A stretch of 64,000 nucleotides of DNA from Fusarium oxysporum f. sp. lycopersici 4287 (lineage: Eukaryota; Ascomycota; Sordariomycetes; Hypocreales; Nectriaceae), in contig NC_030988.1 of the NCBI RefSeq assembly GCF_000149955.1, forward strand, positions 989,088-1,053,087, in the 5' to 3' direction. A program made the translations under genes and the position numbers. Below, one piece after another: positions 44,563 to 55,142 of this stretch. The notes below the pieces were generated by a model. It was not told the DNA's origin and searched no databases. It saw only the letters and a list, made by a program, of their open reading frames with translations. The first letter of the stretch is position 1; every line of letters starts with the position of its first letter.

Positions 44563-45934
44563 TGTGTGCAACGAACTTGAAACCTTCGAAGGTGGCCCTG
44601 GATCTCTCGGTCCGACATTTCATCACCTTCCTTCTAGTCGGGTCACAAGACAGCACCGTTGGCCAGGGTTCAGGGGCAATAGAGTTTAACCTTTAACGTT
44701 AATCCCATTATTGATTAGCCAGGAATGAGACTAGAATACGGAACACCAAATAAGGAAGGTGGATGCGTTTAGGCAGAGACTTGATGAATGCAGGCCAAGT
44801 TTAACGTTTAAGACTTAAATGTAAGCCTTAAAGGTTCTGAGACAATCCTTAATCATTAAGACAGAGAAGGAATTAGTGTCTCATACATGACTTACAATCC
44901 CACACACTCCTCATGTAAACTCAGTTATTCCTTAGGAAACACTACCTGTTACAAGTCGTTAAGCTAGAAGTTTGCTATAGGCAACTACAGAGGCATTATA
45001 GTAAATATTTGAACTGTATATATAAGACATGTTATTTGCGGCTCTAATGCAGCCGAAAACCTGAATGCTTGCCTATAACTTAACATAGTTGCAGGTCTTG
45101 CCGGTATGCCCGGTCTTGCCGATATGCCGATCTTGCTAATATGACCAGGTACCCAGGATACCTTTAAAGCTCAATGCGATATATAGAAGGTCTAAAGCGA
45201 AGAGAAAAGTATGGCGATTATAGTTCCTAAGTGATAGATAGATCACGCCGGTAAGGCTTACTGTAAAGCAGTTTTATCAATAGTCAGTGAGCTAGAGTTA
45301 TTAGCGACCGTTCCTCTAAGAGAAGCAACTATACTGTGGTGTATTGAGACGGTTCTTTCCGGGCATCTTTCCAGGGATCCTAGTCACTTTCGCCAAAGTG
45401 CTGCAAGCGGTTATGGGTGAGATGGATTGCCGCTTCCGAGAGGGTCGGTGAAGGGGGTTAGGCAAACCAACTCGGGTTTTAACACCGACAAACCTTAAAC
45501 AATGGAGCACAAAGTAAGAGCCGGATCCCGCGGTTCATAGTGGGGGACGTTCGCTTCCTAAAAGGTCGCGTTCTAAGCGGCAACGGACAGGTCCGATGCG
45601 CCACCAAACCTCATTCTGCACCTGAACCCTGAACCTCTGAACTTCTGTCATTGGAGCAGCTAGCTGGGGGTTGGGAGAGTCAATTTGAGCTAATTAGAGG
45701 CCTCTGTTTCCAACCTCGGCTTCAACCAATGGTTCCACTTTTCAACAGGCACAACTACCCATGGCCTTCTATATTTGCACTTTGCGACGCTCCAGGAGGG
45801 ATTGCCATGGACTTACACCTATAAATATGGTCACCCGTCAGCATCCTTTCCCTCATCTTACCACCTATGACGCTTGGGCTCCCAAGGGATACCATGCGAT
45901 ACCCCTCCACCGATAAGACCCCTCTATCGATAAG
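44563..45934. other. Intergenic 1.4 kb with short repeats
   Basis: A TTTAACGTT/AACGTTAA-rich stretch at about 44671-44870 begins CAGGGGCAATAG and may be a hAT-type MITE end. An imperfect minisatellite lies at 45093-45146. I see no gene. Confidence 0.3.
45093..45146 (+). repeat. 18-bp minisatellite, three units
   Basis: Three consecutive 18-bp units of the form CGGTCTTGCCGATATGCC with a few substitutions. Confidence 0.6.
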
Positions 45935-46848
45935 CAAAAAAAAAAAGTTTCCCCATACAAAATGCTCAATTTCACTCGCACGATGCATGGCCAAAATTGA
46001 ACTTATTCACATAAAACAAGCTGTGTCTTATTGAGAGTTTCATGCTGTTTCGCATTATGCTACTTCTTTTTACAGTATATAAGCGGTTTGGGCGCATAGT
46101 ACTAATATAAAATTTCTATCAATGCCTCCTCCACGAACAGTCCTCCCCAAAACTTAGAGGACTTTTATCTACACCAGCCTTCCGTAATCGCCTTGTAAAT
46201 GCCTCGAGCGACTTATACATAGGATGGCATTATTAAAAAAAATATTAGATATCACAGATAACGGCCTCTCTCATAGCCAAGCCGCCCAGAAGCATGACAT
46301 CCCTTAGCCGACTCTTTGGGGCTGATTAAGAGGTATACCATCAAAGTCTGAGGTCACCCATCCTGCCCAGATATTATCCAAGTCTCAGGAACCCAGATTA
46401 GTTACCTGGATACTTCGGAAAGACGCCTTGGGCTATGATCCTTCTCACAGCCAAGTTCGCACCACTGTCGCTGCGCTCTTAAGACGGCGAGGACGGGGAA
46501 AGGGCTATTAGTGCGCACTAGATAGCCAGGCTCATGAAACGTCATTCAGTTATCAACATGAAGATAGGGAATCACCAGGAGGCCTCAAGATTCAATTCTT
46601 TTACCCCAATGGCTATTAATTAGCAATTCGATATCCAAGAGCGCGAGTATAGCTGGATCAAGCCTGAGCACACAGTTAACATTGACGAGGGCGGTACCAA
46701 AGCGGGATTTGTGGTTATATAACGTCTTTATCATAAAATTCAATAATCCATTCCAGAATCTAGGCTTGGATTCCTTGGTTATCGGCAGTAGCGATCCGAA
46801 GAGGAAGGCCGTCCTCAAAGGCTCTCAGTCCCGCGCAAGGGTGTGCAC
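45935..46848 (+). pseudogene. Decayed pogo-type element
   Basis: Aligns with 22010-22915, including the non-coding leader, the HTH region and the start of the second exon (LDSLVIGSSDPKRKAVLKGSQS at about 46770). The frame is destroyed by many changes, several producing TAG or TGA from Trp or Gln codons, as expected from C-to-T mutation such as RIP. The copy is cut by the end of hAT-B at about 46849. Confidence 0.7.
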
Positions 46849-47034
46849 CACTCAATTCAATCAACTGAATGGCTCGGTGGCGGTGAGTTGATCTGGTCAA
46901 CCACTCTCTCCAGTGGCGTTGATCAACTATCCATCAAATTGAGTTGAATGGACACTGGTTGAAGTCGTTGATCTCCAAGCCGAGCTATTTCACTCCCACT
47001 CTCCCATCCCCTTTTCTTCACATCCCACCTCTAC

Positions 47035-47718
47035 CTAGGATCCTTCTTCCGCCCTATCACCACTACCATTCTCGGTAGGAAGTAGTGACACGTCGAGGTC
47101 GTCAATCACCCCAGCCCGTAACCACGATCGCAGCACTTGACACATTCCTATAATGTCCGCGTCCAGTCGATTTCGTAGTGGCGTCACCATCCGCCCNNNN
47201 NNNNNNNNNNNNNNNNNNNNNNNNNNNNNNNNNNNNNNNNNNNNNNNNNNNNNNNNNNNNNNNNNNNNNNNNNNNNNNNNNNNNNNNNNNNNNNNNNNNN
47301 NNNNNNNNNNNNNNNNNNNNNNNNNNNNNNNNNNNNNNNNNNNNNNNNNNNNNNNNNNNNNNNNNNNNNNNNNNNNNNNNNNNNNNNNNNNNNNNNNNNN
47401 NNNNNNNNNNNNNNNNNNNNNNNNNNNATTGGATCTCTAACATCGTTATCTCCATCCTCCCATGACGACTGCCATAATTCGAGCTCGTTAGTATCTTCAT
47501 TGATGTCGTCAGACAAAGTCGCTTCCTCTTTCACCAAACCGTATCCGAGAACCGGCCGCGTGCGCTCACAGTACGCTTGAAAAGGGTTGTAGTACTTTCG
47601 CTGCCGCTTCGCAACTGGTTCGTCGTCCACGGGACTCCGGACCACCTGCAGGTGACGATAGTTCGATTCCCACACTTCTCGGACCATCTGCTTCGCCTTC
47701 ATCACCCATTTCGTGTTA
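47035..47718 (-). pseudogene. hAT-B transposase, C-terminal fragment with internal gap
   Basis: Reads KWVMKAKQMVREVW from 47711, through an acidic linker to DNDVRDP, then 231 N, then GRMVTPLRNRLDADIIGMCQ and RAGVIDDLDV to a stop near 47035. Each part aligns with hAT-A (EWVDKAKEMVYRVW, RVRDPITYW, GRMAVPSRSLLDAQIISICQ), so it is a close but distinct family. By comparison with hAT-A only about 115 bp should be missing, which suggests the gap is over-sized or holds another insertion. Confidence 0.75.
47197..47427. other. Assembly gap (231 N)
   Basis: A run of N inside the hAT-B dimerisation domain. Confidence 0.95.
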
Positions 47719-50180
47719 TAGGGATGGGCACGTGTTTAATACAAGTGTGTATTAAACTGTTTTTTATTATAATGAAACTGTATTTTATTCCGAATAAAAA
47801 ACGCGTTTTTTATTGCAATATTGCTACCATGTATGAAGCCGCCCAACAGTCATATACTACAGATAACCAAACCAAATTAGGTCAATTCCCCCCCGTTCCT
47901 TCACTCTCTGACCCATCTTGGACCTCAAATTTTTCCACAATCGTCTCCTCTCCGTCGGAGGCGGGTTGGTGAGTGAACTCGCCGATAACAGCGTCAACTT
48001 CCAGACTTGATGCGCAATGGATTTCCATATACGTATCTTCGAGAGTAAGCCAACCGTCTTCTGTCAAATCTTCCCAGCTAACCACTGTAGAATCAACCTC
48101 ATCGCGATGACCAAGAGGTTGATTCTGAGACTGCGTTATCCTCTCTAGCACCCGTTCGTTCATGTAGATGAAGGCCAACTTGTCAGCGTTGGCTGGTGTG
48201 AGCCTGTTGCGTGCCTTGCTGTGGAGGAAGTTAACCGCCGAGAATGATCTCTCTGAGGGAACTGAATTGGCTATGGTTCCAAAGATTCGGACTGCAAGTG
48301 CAGCCAGCTTGCTGCCCTGGTTATCAAGAAGCATCCAAGCATCTAATGGCGTCCATTCTTTTGAATAGACCAAGCCCCCGGCAGCAAACTGGCCCCCCGA
48401 TTGTGCTCGGAAGTGGTTAAATTCTCGAACAATATGAAGGTGGTCAGCAGGATTGACTGCTGACTTAAAGAACTGAAGCACTTTCATCATCAGCTGTTCT
48501 TCAAGCTTAGTCCCGACTGTGTCAGGCCTTAATGCAAATCCTGCATAATGAATATCATATGTCTGTTTATCCATACGGTTTAACCATACTGAATACAGCT
48601 CGCTGAAATTCACGTCTTTATGTTGCTGAGAATCGTCAAGTGCTTTCCATTCTGCTTTAATCTCCAGCCAACGAGGAATCACATGGCCGATGTGAGCCCG
48701 ATCGGCTTCTGAGGCATGCTGACGACTGCTAACAGGCTTAATTATAGCCAAAACAGTCTCTAGGCGTATCCAGAAGTGAGGGTTATTGACAGACTCCAGC
48801 ACCCTCGGAAGAAGCTCGAGAGACCCGGAGGCTAGCTCTGCCCTCACGTCAGGGCGGCGAGCGTATGTTTGGAGAGGTTCTTTACAGTGTAAAACTGACC
48901 ATAAAGCATTGAATTGACTGCCCCAGCGTGTGATTGCGCTAAAGCGAGCGGTTAGTTAGAGCTAAGAGTCAGAAAAACTGAAAGACGCACGCAGATAAAA
49001 ACGCCTTATGGTGGCCCCCAAGCTGCCTTTTGTGCTTCTCTCAATCGAGCCAACTGCAGTTTCGACTTCTTGAAGAAGGTGACAATTAATGTAGCGCTTT
49101 TGAATGCCTCCTCAAAGAACGGCTGCTCTAGGATGTCCTTGATGAGTAGCTGTAGCCCATGTGAATCGCAGAGCGAAAAGAAGCAATGTTGGAATTCCTT
49201 TCTTGCAGCCAAATGCACATGAGCTTTCCTCATCACACTATCCGTATCTGTGCAAAAACGAGTTAATGCGCAAGAAGTTACCCTTGCAAATTATCTCCAG
49301 CTCAGGATACAAAAGATCGATGTAGTGCTCAGCCGTGTGTTGAATCTGTCCCGTATCAAACGTCTTCCAATAGAACGCCAGACCATTTGCCACCTGTATC
49401 GAGATATTGATAATTCGATGACTCGTGATATTGTCTGAGCCGTCAAAGATCACGTTGATACGTTCTGTCTGGTCGAGGATATCTTGGACTTGGTTGCGGT
49501 ACTCAGAATAGGTCGGGGCTAGCAGCCGCTGCACTCGGCGACGAGACGGTGGTTGCCAAGCAGTATTCAGCTTGTTCAACAGAATTCGCATTCGTTTGGA
49601 CTCGAATAGGTTAAATGGACGGCCATCAGCGAAAATTGCTCTAGCAGCAAGCTCATCAAGCATCTGCTTAAAAGTCTTGTCTACCACAGGAAAGTGCTGA
49701 GTAAGTTGAGACTGCTCAGACTGTTGCTGCCCTCTGTAATTGGGGCAATGGCGAAGTAAGTGCTTCTTCTGACGAGTAGTGCCTTTGGCTGTCTCGTGGC
49801 CACAGTGCTTGCACTTGACTCGTGAGTTCTTGAACCCTGAGCTAGCGTCCGAGGAAATCGTGATAAATTCTCGGTGGACCTGGTGGTCGGCTGGCCTTCC
49901 AGAGGTTCGAGGCATTGTAGAAGAAGCACGAAGGGTCTGAAGGTAGTGGGAAGTCAGATTGGGAAGTTTCAGGGGATACAGCGATAGGCTGTTGAAGGCT
50001 GTGGAGAAAAGGAGGTCGGAACAGGGATTAAGGTTATAATGATCCTATACACTAAGCCAGTTCTGGAAGGAGCTAATCCTAATAGGGAATGGAATATAAT
50101 ACATATAAAACGCGCCTGTTTTAAATATTTAATACAAAAAGCGCATTTTATTTAATGATACGGTATTAAATCCATCCCTA
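47719..50180 (-). mobile_element. hAT-X element, copy 2 (2462 bp, inverted)
   Basis: The same TIRs as copy 1. The length difference of one base is explained by one additional G near 49015. Flanking octamers TCGTGTTA and GTGATAAT do not match. The left neighbour is the C-terminal part of hAT-B and the right neighbour the N-terminal part of hAT-A. Confidence 0.9.
47882..49915 (-). pseudogene. hAT-X transposase copy 2, two frameshifts
   Basis: Sequence as in copy 1: zinc-finger segment 49915-49250, shift in the five-base A/T run near 49257, middle segment to about 49006, intron, and C-terminal segment ending at 47882. It shares copy 1's frameshift and has a second one, an additional G (GGGGG against GGGG) at about 49015, ending the middle frame at KAAWGPP. 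Apart from these and a few substitutions the copies look identical, so duplication is very recent. Confidence 0.8.
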
Positions 50181-50806
50181 GTGATAATCCTGGTCCTGAG
50201 GGTATCTGCAGATAAGTGGCCACCACGTATTGACACTGATGGACTAAGATAATCGAATATGGCTCGGAGATCCTCGTCTTCGACCGTGAGAAAGGAAAGA
50301 TTACTCTTAACGATCCATTGCATCACCATCCGTTGAAAATGGTCCCTGTCAAAGTTCTTGACGAAGGAGTTCGCCATGGCCTGCTCCCGCGGCTTTTCCG
50401 GATCGAGCGTCAAGGTATCAGCTATTGAGCGGTGCTGCTTCTCGACGCTTTCCGCTTTCAACTGCGTCGAAGACTTCGTCTTGCCCTCTGGCGCCCGAAT
50501 ATGATGTTCTTTGAACAGATGTTTGCTGGCATTTTGAAGACCAGTATGCGTGAAGTTCTTCGGCTGGGGGACTCGTTGGTGAATGCAGAGTTTGCATACC
50601 CATCTTCGCTCATGAGCCCGCTGGATATCATACCCGTAGTCCCAAGTCCAGGAGGAGGTGTCCTTTGCGCGCTCGGAGAAGAGCCAGCCGCGGAAATGAC
50701 GAAACAGACGTTCTTCCTGTAGCTGTTGGGCATCAGCTAGTAACGTTGATGGTGAAAGAATTGGTGGAGAGGTCTCAACGACTTTGTCTTCTAAAGGATC
50801 GGTCAT
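50181..50806 (-). pseudogene. hAT-A transposase N-terminal fragment
   Basis: About 208 residues from ATG 50806 with the BED-like zinc region (RRWVCKLCIHQ...HLFKEHH) to RTRIIT, where hAT-X begins. The overlap with the window-edge copy (from base 3 to 335) appears identical. It shows the true start of the hAT-A protein. Confidence 0.8.
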
Positions 50807-51039
50807 TACGGGAGGTGTGAATGCGTCAAACAGATCGATGAAAATTTGGACCTGTACGGGAAATTACCCCAGGATATCCTCTATAACTACTGGGGGTCCG
50901 AAAATAAGTTAGGAAATACTAAAGTCTGTGTGGCCCTGCCCTCACAAAAGACAGTACCTCCTAACAGGGTGATCCAGATGTCCAAAACTGGATACCTTGT
51001 CCCACTAAAAGTCCACCGCTGCAAAAATCCACTACACCT
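50807..51039 (-). other. hAT-A 5' leader, interrupted by LINE
   Basis: Non-coding. Ends with CCACTACACCTA at 51028-51039, a unit of the hAT-A array, directly against the LINE tail. Confidence 0.4.
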
Positions 51040-51500
51040 ATTTTGTTTGTTTGTTTGTTTGTTTGTATATTTTTCGTCTGGGTGGCTGTAACGAAGCCAG
51101 ATCTCCTACTGAAGCAAAAGACGTGCTGAGCTAGCTAGGTACAGGGAAACCCCGCTTCCTTCACCATCCAGCATACCAATGGCACAAAAGGTGCTGTATT
51201 TCTCAAGCCCGTCACCCGTCAGCGGGTTCGGGGGCAATCTACTGTCGAGCTTTTTCCACCGACCAGAATTCTCTCACGCATCACTACATCTGCTGACGCA
51301 GTCCACAATCTCCAGTAACCAAGTTGTAGCTCGTAGTCGACTGTCGTGGCGGCAGGGAAAAACCTTGGGAAGGAATCAGAGGCCGGCGGTGCGGCTTGCC
51401 TTCAAAGGGGAAAAACCCATCGCAATCGGCGTCGTTGATCGGGAGGATGTCGCTACCGATGCCACGGGCACCGTCCTCCGATATCTAAGGCGTTCTGGTT
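51040..51500 (-). mobile_element. LINE 3' terminal relic with (CAAA)n tail
   Basis: Minus-strand copy of the family at 40010-40605. The tail is five or six CAAA units (TTTG at 51043-51065). It is inserted in the hAT-A 5' region. Confidence 0.65.
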
Positions 51501-51539
51501 CTGAGGTGCCGCCATTAGATCCGACAAAGGTGTTGTCAG

Positions 51540-51697
51540 AGAAGGTGAACTCTCCAAAATTCCTTCTCTGAAAACTGCTGTTAGGGAGCCGATGGCGTCC
51601 CCGCAGTATTGTGTGGCCGAGTAGCCCGTAGAAAATCCCGCTCCTAACAGTGCACTAACAGTGCGTGCCAAGAAAGAATTTTTACAGGGGAGAGTTG
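51540..51697 (+). repeat. Dispersed fold-back repeat, copy 3
   Basis: GAACTCTCCAAAATTCC...CTGTTAGGGAGC...GCTCCTAACAG...GGGGAGAGTTG, a diverged relative of 25918-26076 with the same nested inverted pairs. Confidence 0.5.
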
Positions 51698-51837
51698 ATC
51701 CACTACACCTACATCAACCAGGGTCGCCAATGTAGGGTAATTGATCACGTCGAGGGTTCAGGTTGATTGATGTAAGTGTATGAGTAATACACCAATCGAT
51801 CAACCGGTGGGTTTCGGTGTAGTTGATCGGAACCTTG
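51698..51837 (-). repeat. hAT-A 5' subterminal array and TIR
   Basis: Units CTACACC, TTGATC and CATCAA in both orientations, ending at 51837 with the same 22-base TIR as at 2318. This is the 5' end of the hAT-A copy whose coding start is at 50806. Confidence 0.6.
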
Positions 51838-51911
51838 CGTGTTCCTTATCCTGTTATCCTGTAATCTGTATTTTTTCTTATCTTGTTCTGTTTAACATGT
51901 TAACGGATTTC

Positions 51912-52242
51912 TTAACATGTTATACAGGTTGCCCATGTATGCTGTTCACCTCTGGCTGCGACCGCGTCAATTGACAAAGTGGGTGACTCGGCGCGATTTA
52001 ACGAGCTATCTGCCTCTGGGGGATCACCCAAAAGACTTGTTTCATACGACTCGATGCCCTGTGAGGGTGTAACCGGCGATGCTTCTGTCTGAAGAAATGT
52101 AGACTTGAAACCTGATGCTGTCGTGCGTTGTTTGCTTCCGAAGCCGTCTTCGAGCACGCTTGGTAACGACATCATGCTTAGCCTTGTCCTTTGGCGTGCC
52201 GTATTTTCGGGGCCGCCCGCGTTTCTTGGGTGTTCCCGGCAT
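51912..52242 (-). pseudogene. AT-hook protein fragment
   Basis: ATG 52242 opens a strongly basic N-terminus with an AT-hook (KKRGRPRKYGTPKDKAKHD, then KRARRRLRKQ). Such a motif binds the AT minor groove. After HDSIRFQVY the frame closes, while a neighbouring frame continues (PVTPSQGIESYETS) with an acidic, Ser-rich composition. A single frameshift near 52100 is likely. Short AT-hook proteins of this type recur beside transposons in Fusarium, but their role is unknown. Confidence 0.5.
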
Positions 52243-52646
52243 TGTGGGGATGATGGGTCGTTGTGGGTACCGGCACGGTATGTTTTCCGTAGGATGGTAT
52301 CAGGAAATGAGATTCCCCTGAACTGACAGCTAAATCCTGATTAGGTTAGTAAAGTGAACGCGAAATTCTGGTTGGACAGAGGGAAATACACTAAGAGCCA
52401 AATTGGCTAGCTTACTGACCGCGAAATTCAAAATGCCAATTTTAGTTAACCCGATGGCTTTGACTAGCGCCTCCAACACGGGGTATAGAATGATGTATAT
52501 AATATCACGTGCATCCCATGATTGACCTAGCTACAGGGAAAAGAGTCTCTTTTTTTTTCAAGGGAAGGCAATTTTCACCAAGTCCCAGCTTTTCCCCTAT
52601 TGAAATCCTTAGACATAGCTGCTAACCCTGACCCGGATGGGACTGC
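52243..52646. other. Intergenic, nothing recognised
   Basis: No coding or repeat signal that I can support, apart from a short poly-T run near 52550. Confidence 0.3.
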
Positions 52647-53084
52647 CTATGTGCCACTGTTGGAAAACGAGACAGTACTTGCACCTTGTGTAAAAATGTG
52701 CACCACCCCACCCGGCAAGACTCGCACCACTTCAGTTACCGCCCGTGCCAGCGCTCCCCCGCTCAAGGTAACAAGCACGTTCGACGTCCTTCCACCAAAA
52801 GTTCTGTCCACCCTTACCGCCAGAGTGCGGGGGTCATTACGAAATGCGGAGAGATAGCATCCTGTATATGCCTGAAACGCCGTGCCAGCACCCGTTATGC
52901 AGGCGAGTAAAATGCCACGGGTGTCGCTGTAATTTAAATTAGACCAACCCTAAAATCTATATCAAGCTACTTACCGTTCAACAAGGGCTCTCTCGTCAAG
53001 AGAATGAGGTTCATTAATAGCTTCTTCAATAGTTGCGGCTTGGTCGTCCCTTGATGTACTGATAAGTGTGACGGACGTATTCAT
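52647..53084 (-). CDS. Small uncharacterised protein, two exons
   Basis: Exon 1 (53084-52975) starts at ATG and encodes MNTSVTLISTSRDDQAATIE onward to a GTAAGT donor. A 48-bp intron (52927-52974) ends in ATTACAG. Exon 2 (52926-52647) is open for 92 codons to TAG. The splice is frame-perfect (390 nt, 129 residues). Exon 2 starts with a hydrophobic stretch (GILLACITGAGTAFQAYTG) and continues with beta-rich text (SNVLVTLSGGALARAVTEV). There is no signal peptide at the N-terminus and no family that I recognise. Exon 2 lacks an early ATG, so simple ORF scans miss it. A TA MITE lies 405 bp upstream. Confidence 0.5.
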
Positions 53085-53488
53085 GAGAATCAGACATACC
53101 TCTGCTTAATATGAGTAGTAGCCACAGAGACGGCTAGGGGGAGGAGTAAAAGCATGCGTGAGGGATGCATAGTTGCCGTTTATGGTATTGAGGAGGGTTT
53201 ATAAGGTCGCGAAGACTTATTTAAGAGGCGTAACTAAGGGTGGGTAAACCCGGACTCTTGACGCAGTATGAAAGGATGTCCGGGAACGAGAGAATAGAGG
53301 GAGAGTCTAACATTAAATATGTTTCTAGTCTTATAAGGCCCACTTCCCCGCTTAAATCTCTCTTAAAAGCTTTACTTTTAGTACAGGTAGAGTATAGAGT
53401 TTAATTCCCTTATAACATAATTTAAAAGCTCCATTCTCTGTTATTACAGGGTACATTTTAAAGTTTATTAAAAAATAAAGTTTAACTA
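53085..53488. other. Intergenic, AT-rich upstream region
   Basis: Increasingly AT-rich toward the MITE. No further feature seen. Confidence 0.3.
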
Positions 53489-53927
53489 ACGTGTTTGATA
53501 AGTGAGTGGGTCATCCAAGTGAGTGGGTCAATCTTATTTCCACCTTAAATCCGGGGTTTAAAAAGTTCTTTAAAATTTCAAACTAAGCCTAAATTGGCTG
53601 TAATTTTAGTAGCCTATATATAAGTCTTAAAATATATCATATAGATTTTTTAAGATTTTTAGAAAAATTCTATATAGCTATAAACCTTAAAACCTATTTA
53701 TACTGTATTTTATACTGTATAATTAAGCTTTACTATATAAAATAAAATAGCTAAAAATCTTAAAAAAATATTTTATAATAAGGTTAATTATACTTTTCTT
53801 AAAGATGTTTTTTTTAAATTTTTATCTATTTTATTTAGAGTAAAAAGATACTATAGGGTAGGTTTTTTAATACTATACAGTGCAGTGACTCACTTACTTG
53901 TCTGACCCACTCACTTATCAAACACGT
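53489..53927. mobile_element. 439-bp AT-rich MITE with pogo-type ends
   Basis: About 45-bp inverted ends beginning ACGTGTTTGATAAGTGAGTG are flanked by TA at both sides (53487 and 53928). The interior is extremely AT-rich, as in RIP-mutated DNA. The motif TGATAAG(T/C)GAGTG...ACAAG(T/C)GAGTG also occurs at 58908 in front of a pogo HTH relic, which suggests the family that mobilises it. Confidence 0.75.
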
Positions 53928-54432
53928 TATACCATATACCTGTCGGTTGTATTATTAAAGATAATTCTGCCGCTTGAACTTAAATACTAGTATATAAGAC
54001 CGGCAGAAGAATTCGGCAGATTTATAATAAGAATCGGATCTGGCTAGGCCGACTACTCCTACTGTGGTAAAAATAAAAGCTTAAACTATAAGCCGAAGTA
54101 CAGTGGTGTGCAATAAGTTTGAATCCAAGATGAAGTATCTGCCTTTTCGCTCTAGCCCTGTCAGAAGCCTGACTAGCTATATCAGGTAGATATCTACAGT
54201 GGGGTGCAATAAGTTTGAGGATCTTTGAAGGTACCGAAGCAGCCCGTCTAGCCGGATTAGATCCTTGTTACATATCTGTCGGTCGTGTTCATCTGCCGAT
54301 TTTATTTATCTGCCGGTCTTATGTACTAGTATTTAGGTTAAAGCGGCAGAACTACCTTTGACTTGTACTGTATTCTTTTAGTGTTTCGGCATATAGTTTA
54401 AGCTTTCATTCATATTACAGTGGGATGCAATA

Positions 54433-54655
54433 CAGTAGGATGCAATAAGTTTGAATACCGAGCGTGTATCTTCTTTTGCCGCTAGCCTCTTTGAGACAGC
54501 TACCACCTGCATATCAGTTGTTGCACGGCGAATAAGTATATACTGATTGGCTAGATCGAGCTTCTTCCTCAGATTAGAAGCAGGCTGAACTCCAAATAGG
54601 CTAGACAGGGGGTATCAGTACTTCAAAAGGTATTCAAACTTATTGCATCCCACTG
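54433..54655. mobile_element. mimp, 223 bp, second copy
   Basis: The same length and layout as 18979-19201, with TA on both sides. The left end has CAGTAGG for CAGTGGG. Confidence 0.88.
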
Positions 54656-54831
54656 TAAGTTTTGAATCCAGACTGAAGTATCCGTAGTTCTGCCGCTTCA
54701 ACCTAAATACTAGTACATAAGACCGGCAGATAAATAAAATCGGCAGATGAACACGACCGACAGATATGTAACAAGGATCTAATCCGGCTAGACGGGCTGC
54801 TTCGGTACCTTCAGAGATCCTCAAACTTATT

Positions 54832-55033
54832 TGTTGAATATTGGAGGGTTCACCCTCAACTTCAGGATTAAGGTTCAGGATTAAAGTTTGGAGTCCTAAA
54901 CTTAGATCGTAGGACTTTCATCTAGGACTTTCTAGGACTCAAGTCCTAGAAGGAACCAGTCGAAGATATAAGGTCTCAATAGTCCTTCGATTGCGACAGA
55001 ATGAAGAGACACAATTCACCTTAATATCTGACA
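54832..55033 (+). repeat. Copia solo LTR with target duplication
   Basis: 202 bp, TGTTGAATATT...ATCTGACA, flanked by TTATT on both sides (54827-54831 and 55034-55038). It interrupts a mimp end (CAAACTTATT|GCTCCCCACTG). A deletion between LTRs of a full element explains it. Confidence 0.92.
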
Positions 55034-55142
55034 TTATTGCTCCCCACTGTAATATGAATGAAAGCTTAAACTATATGCCGAAACACTAAAAGAATACAGG
55101 TCAAAGGTAGTTCTGCCGCTTTAACCTAAATACTAGTACATA

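Larger units (their letters stand above)
46849..47718 (-). mobile_element. hAT-B 3' part with terminal array
   Basis: The 3' end (CAAGGGTGTGCACCACTC read from 46849) carries TCAATTGA/GTTGATCAAC units to about 46985. The coding C-terminus lies at 47035-47718. The element stops at hAT-X copy 2, and the sequence on the far side belongs to hAT-A, not hAT-B. Confidence 0.65.

Noticed and set aside
45093..45146. CRISPR-like array
   Set aside because: Three contiguous 18-bp units without spacers in a eukaryotic sequence; an ordinary minisatellite.
4072..50180. Simple 41-kb inversion by recombination between the hAT-X twins
   Set aside because: Exchanging the flanks does not produce matching 8-bp duplications (ATTTAAAG with TAACACGA; ATTATCAC with GAGTCGAT).
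51179..51571. 130-codon plus-strand ORF
   Set aside because: Antisense to the LINE 3' relic and crosses into the fold-back repeat; it is not a gene.
52600..52857. 85-codon plus-strand ORF
   Set aside because: Starts at TTG and is antisense to exon 2 of the spliced gene at 52647-53084, whose splice junction is frame-perfect.
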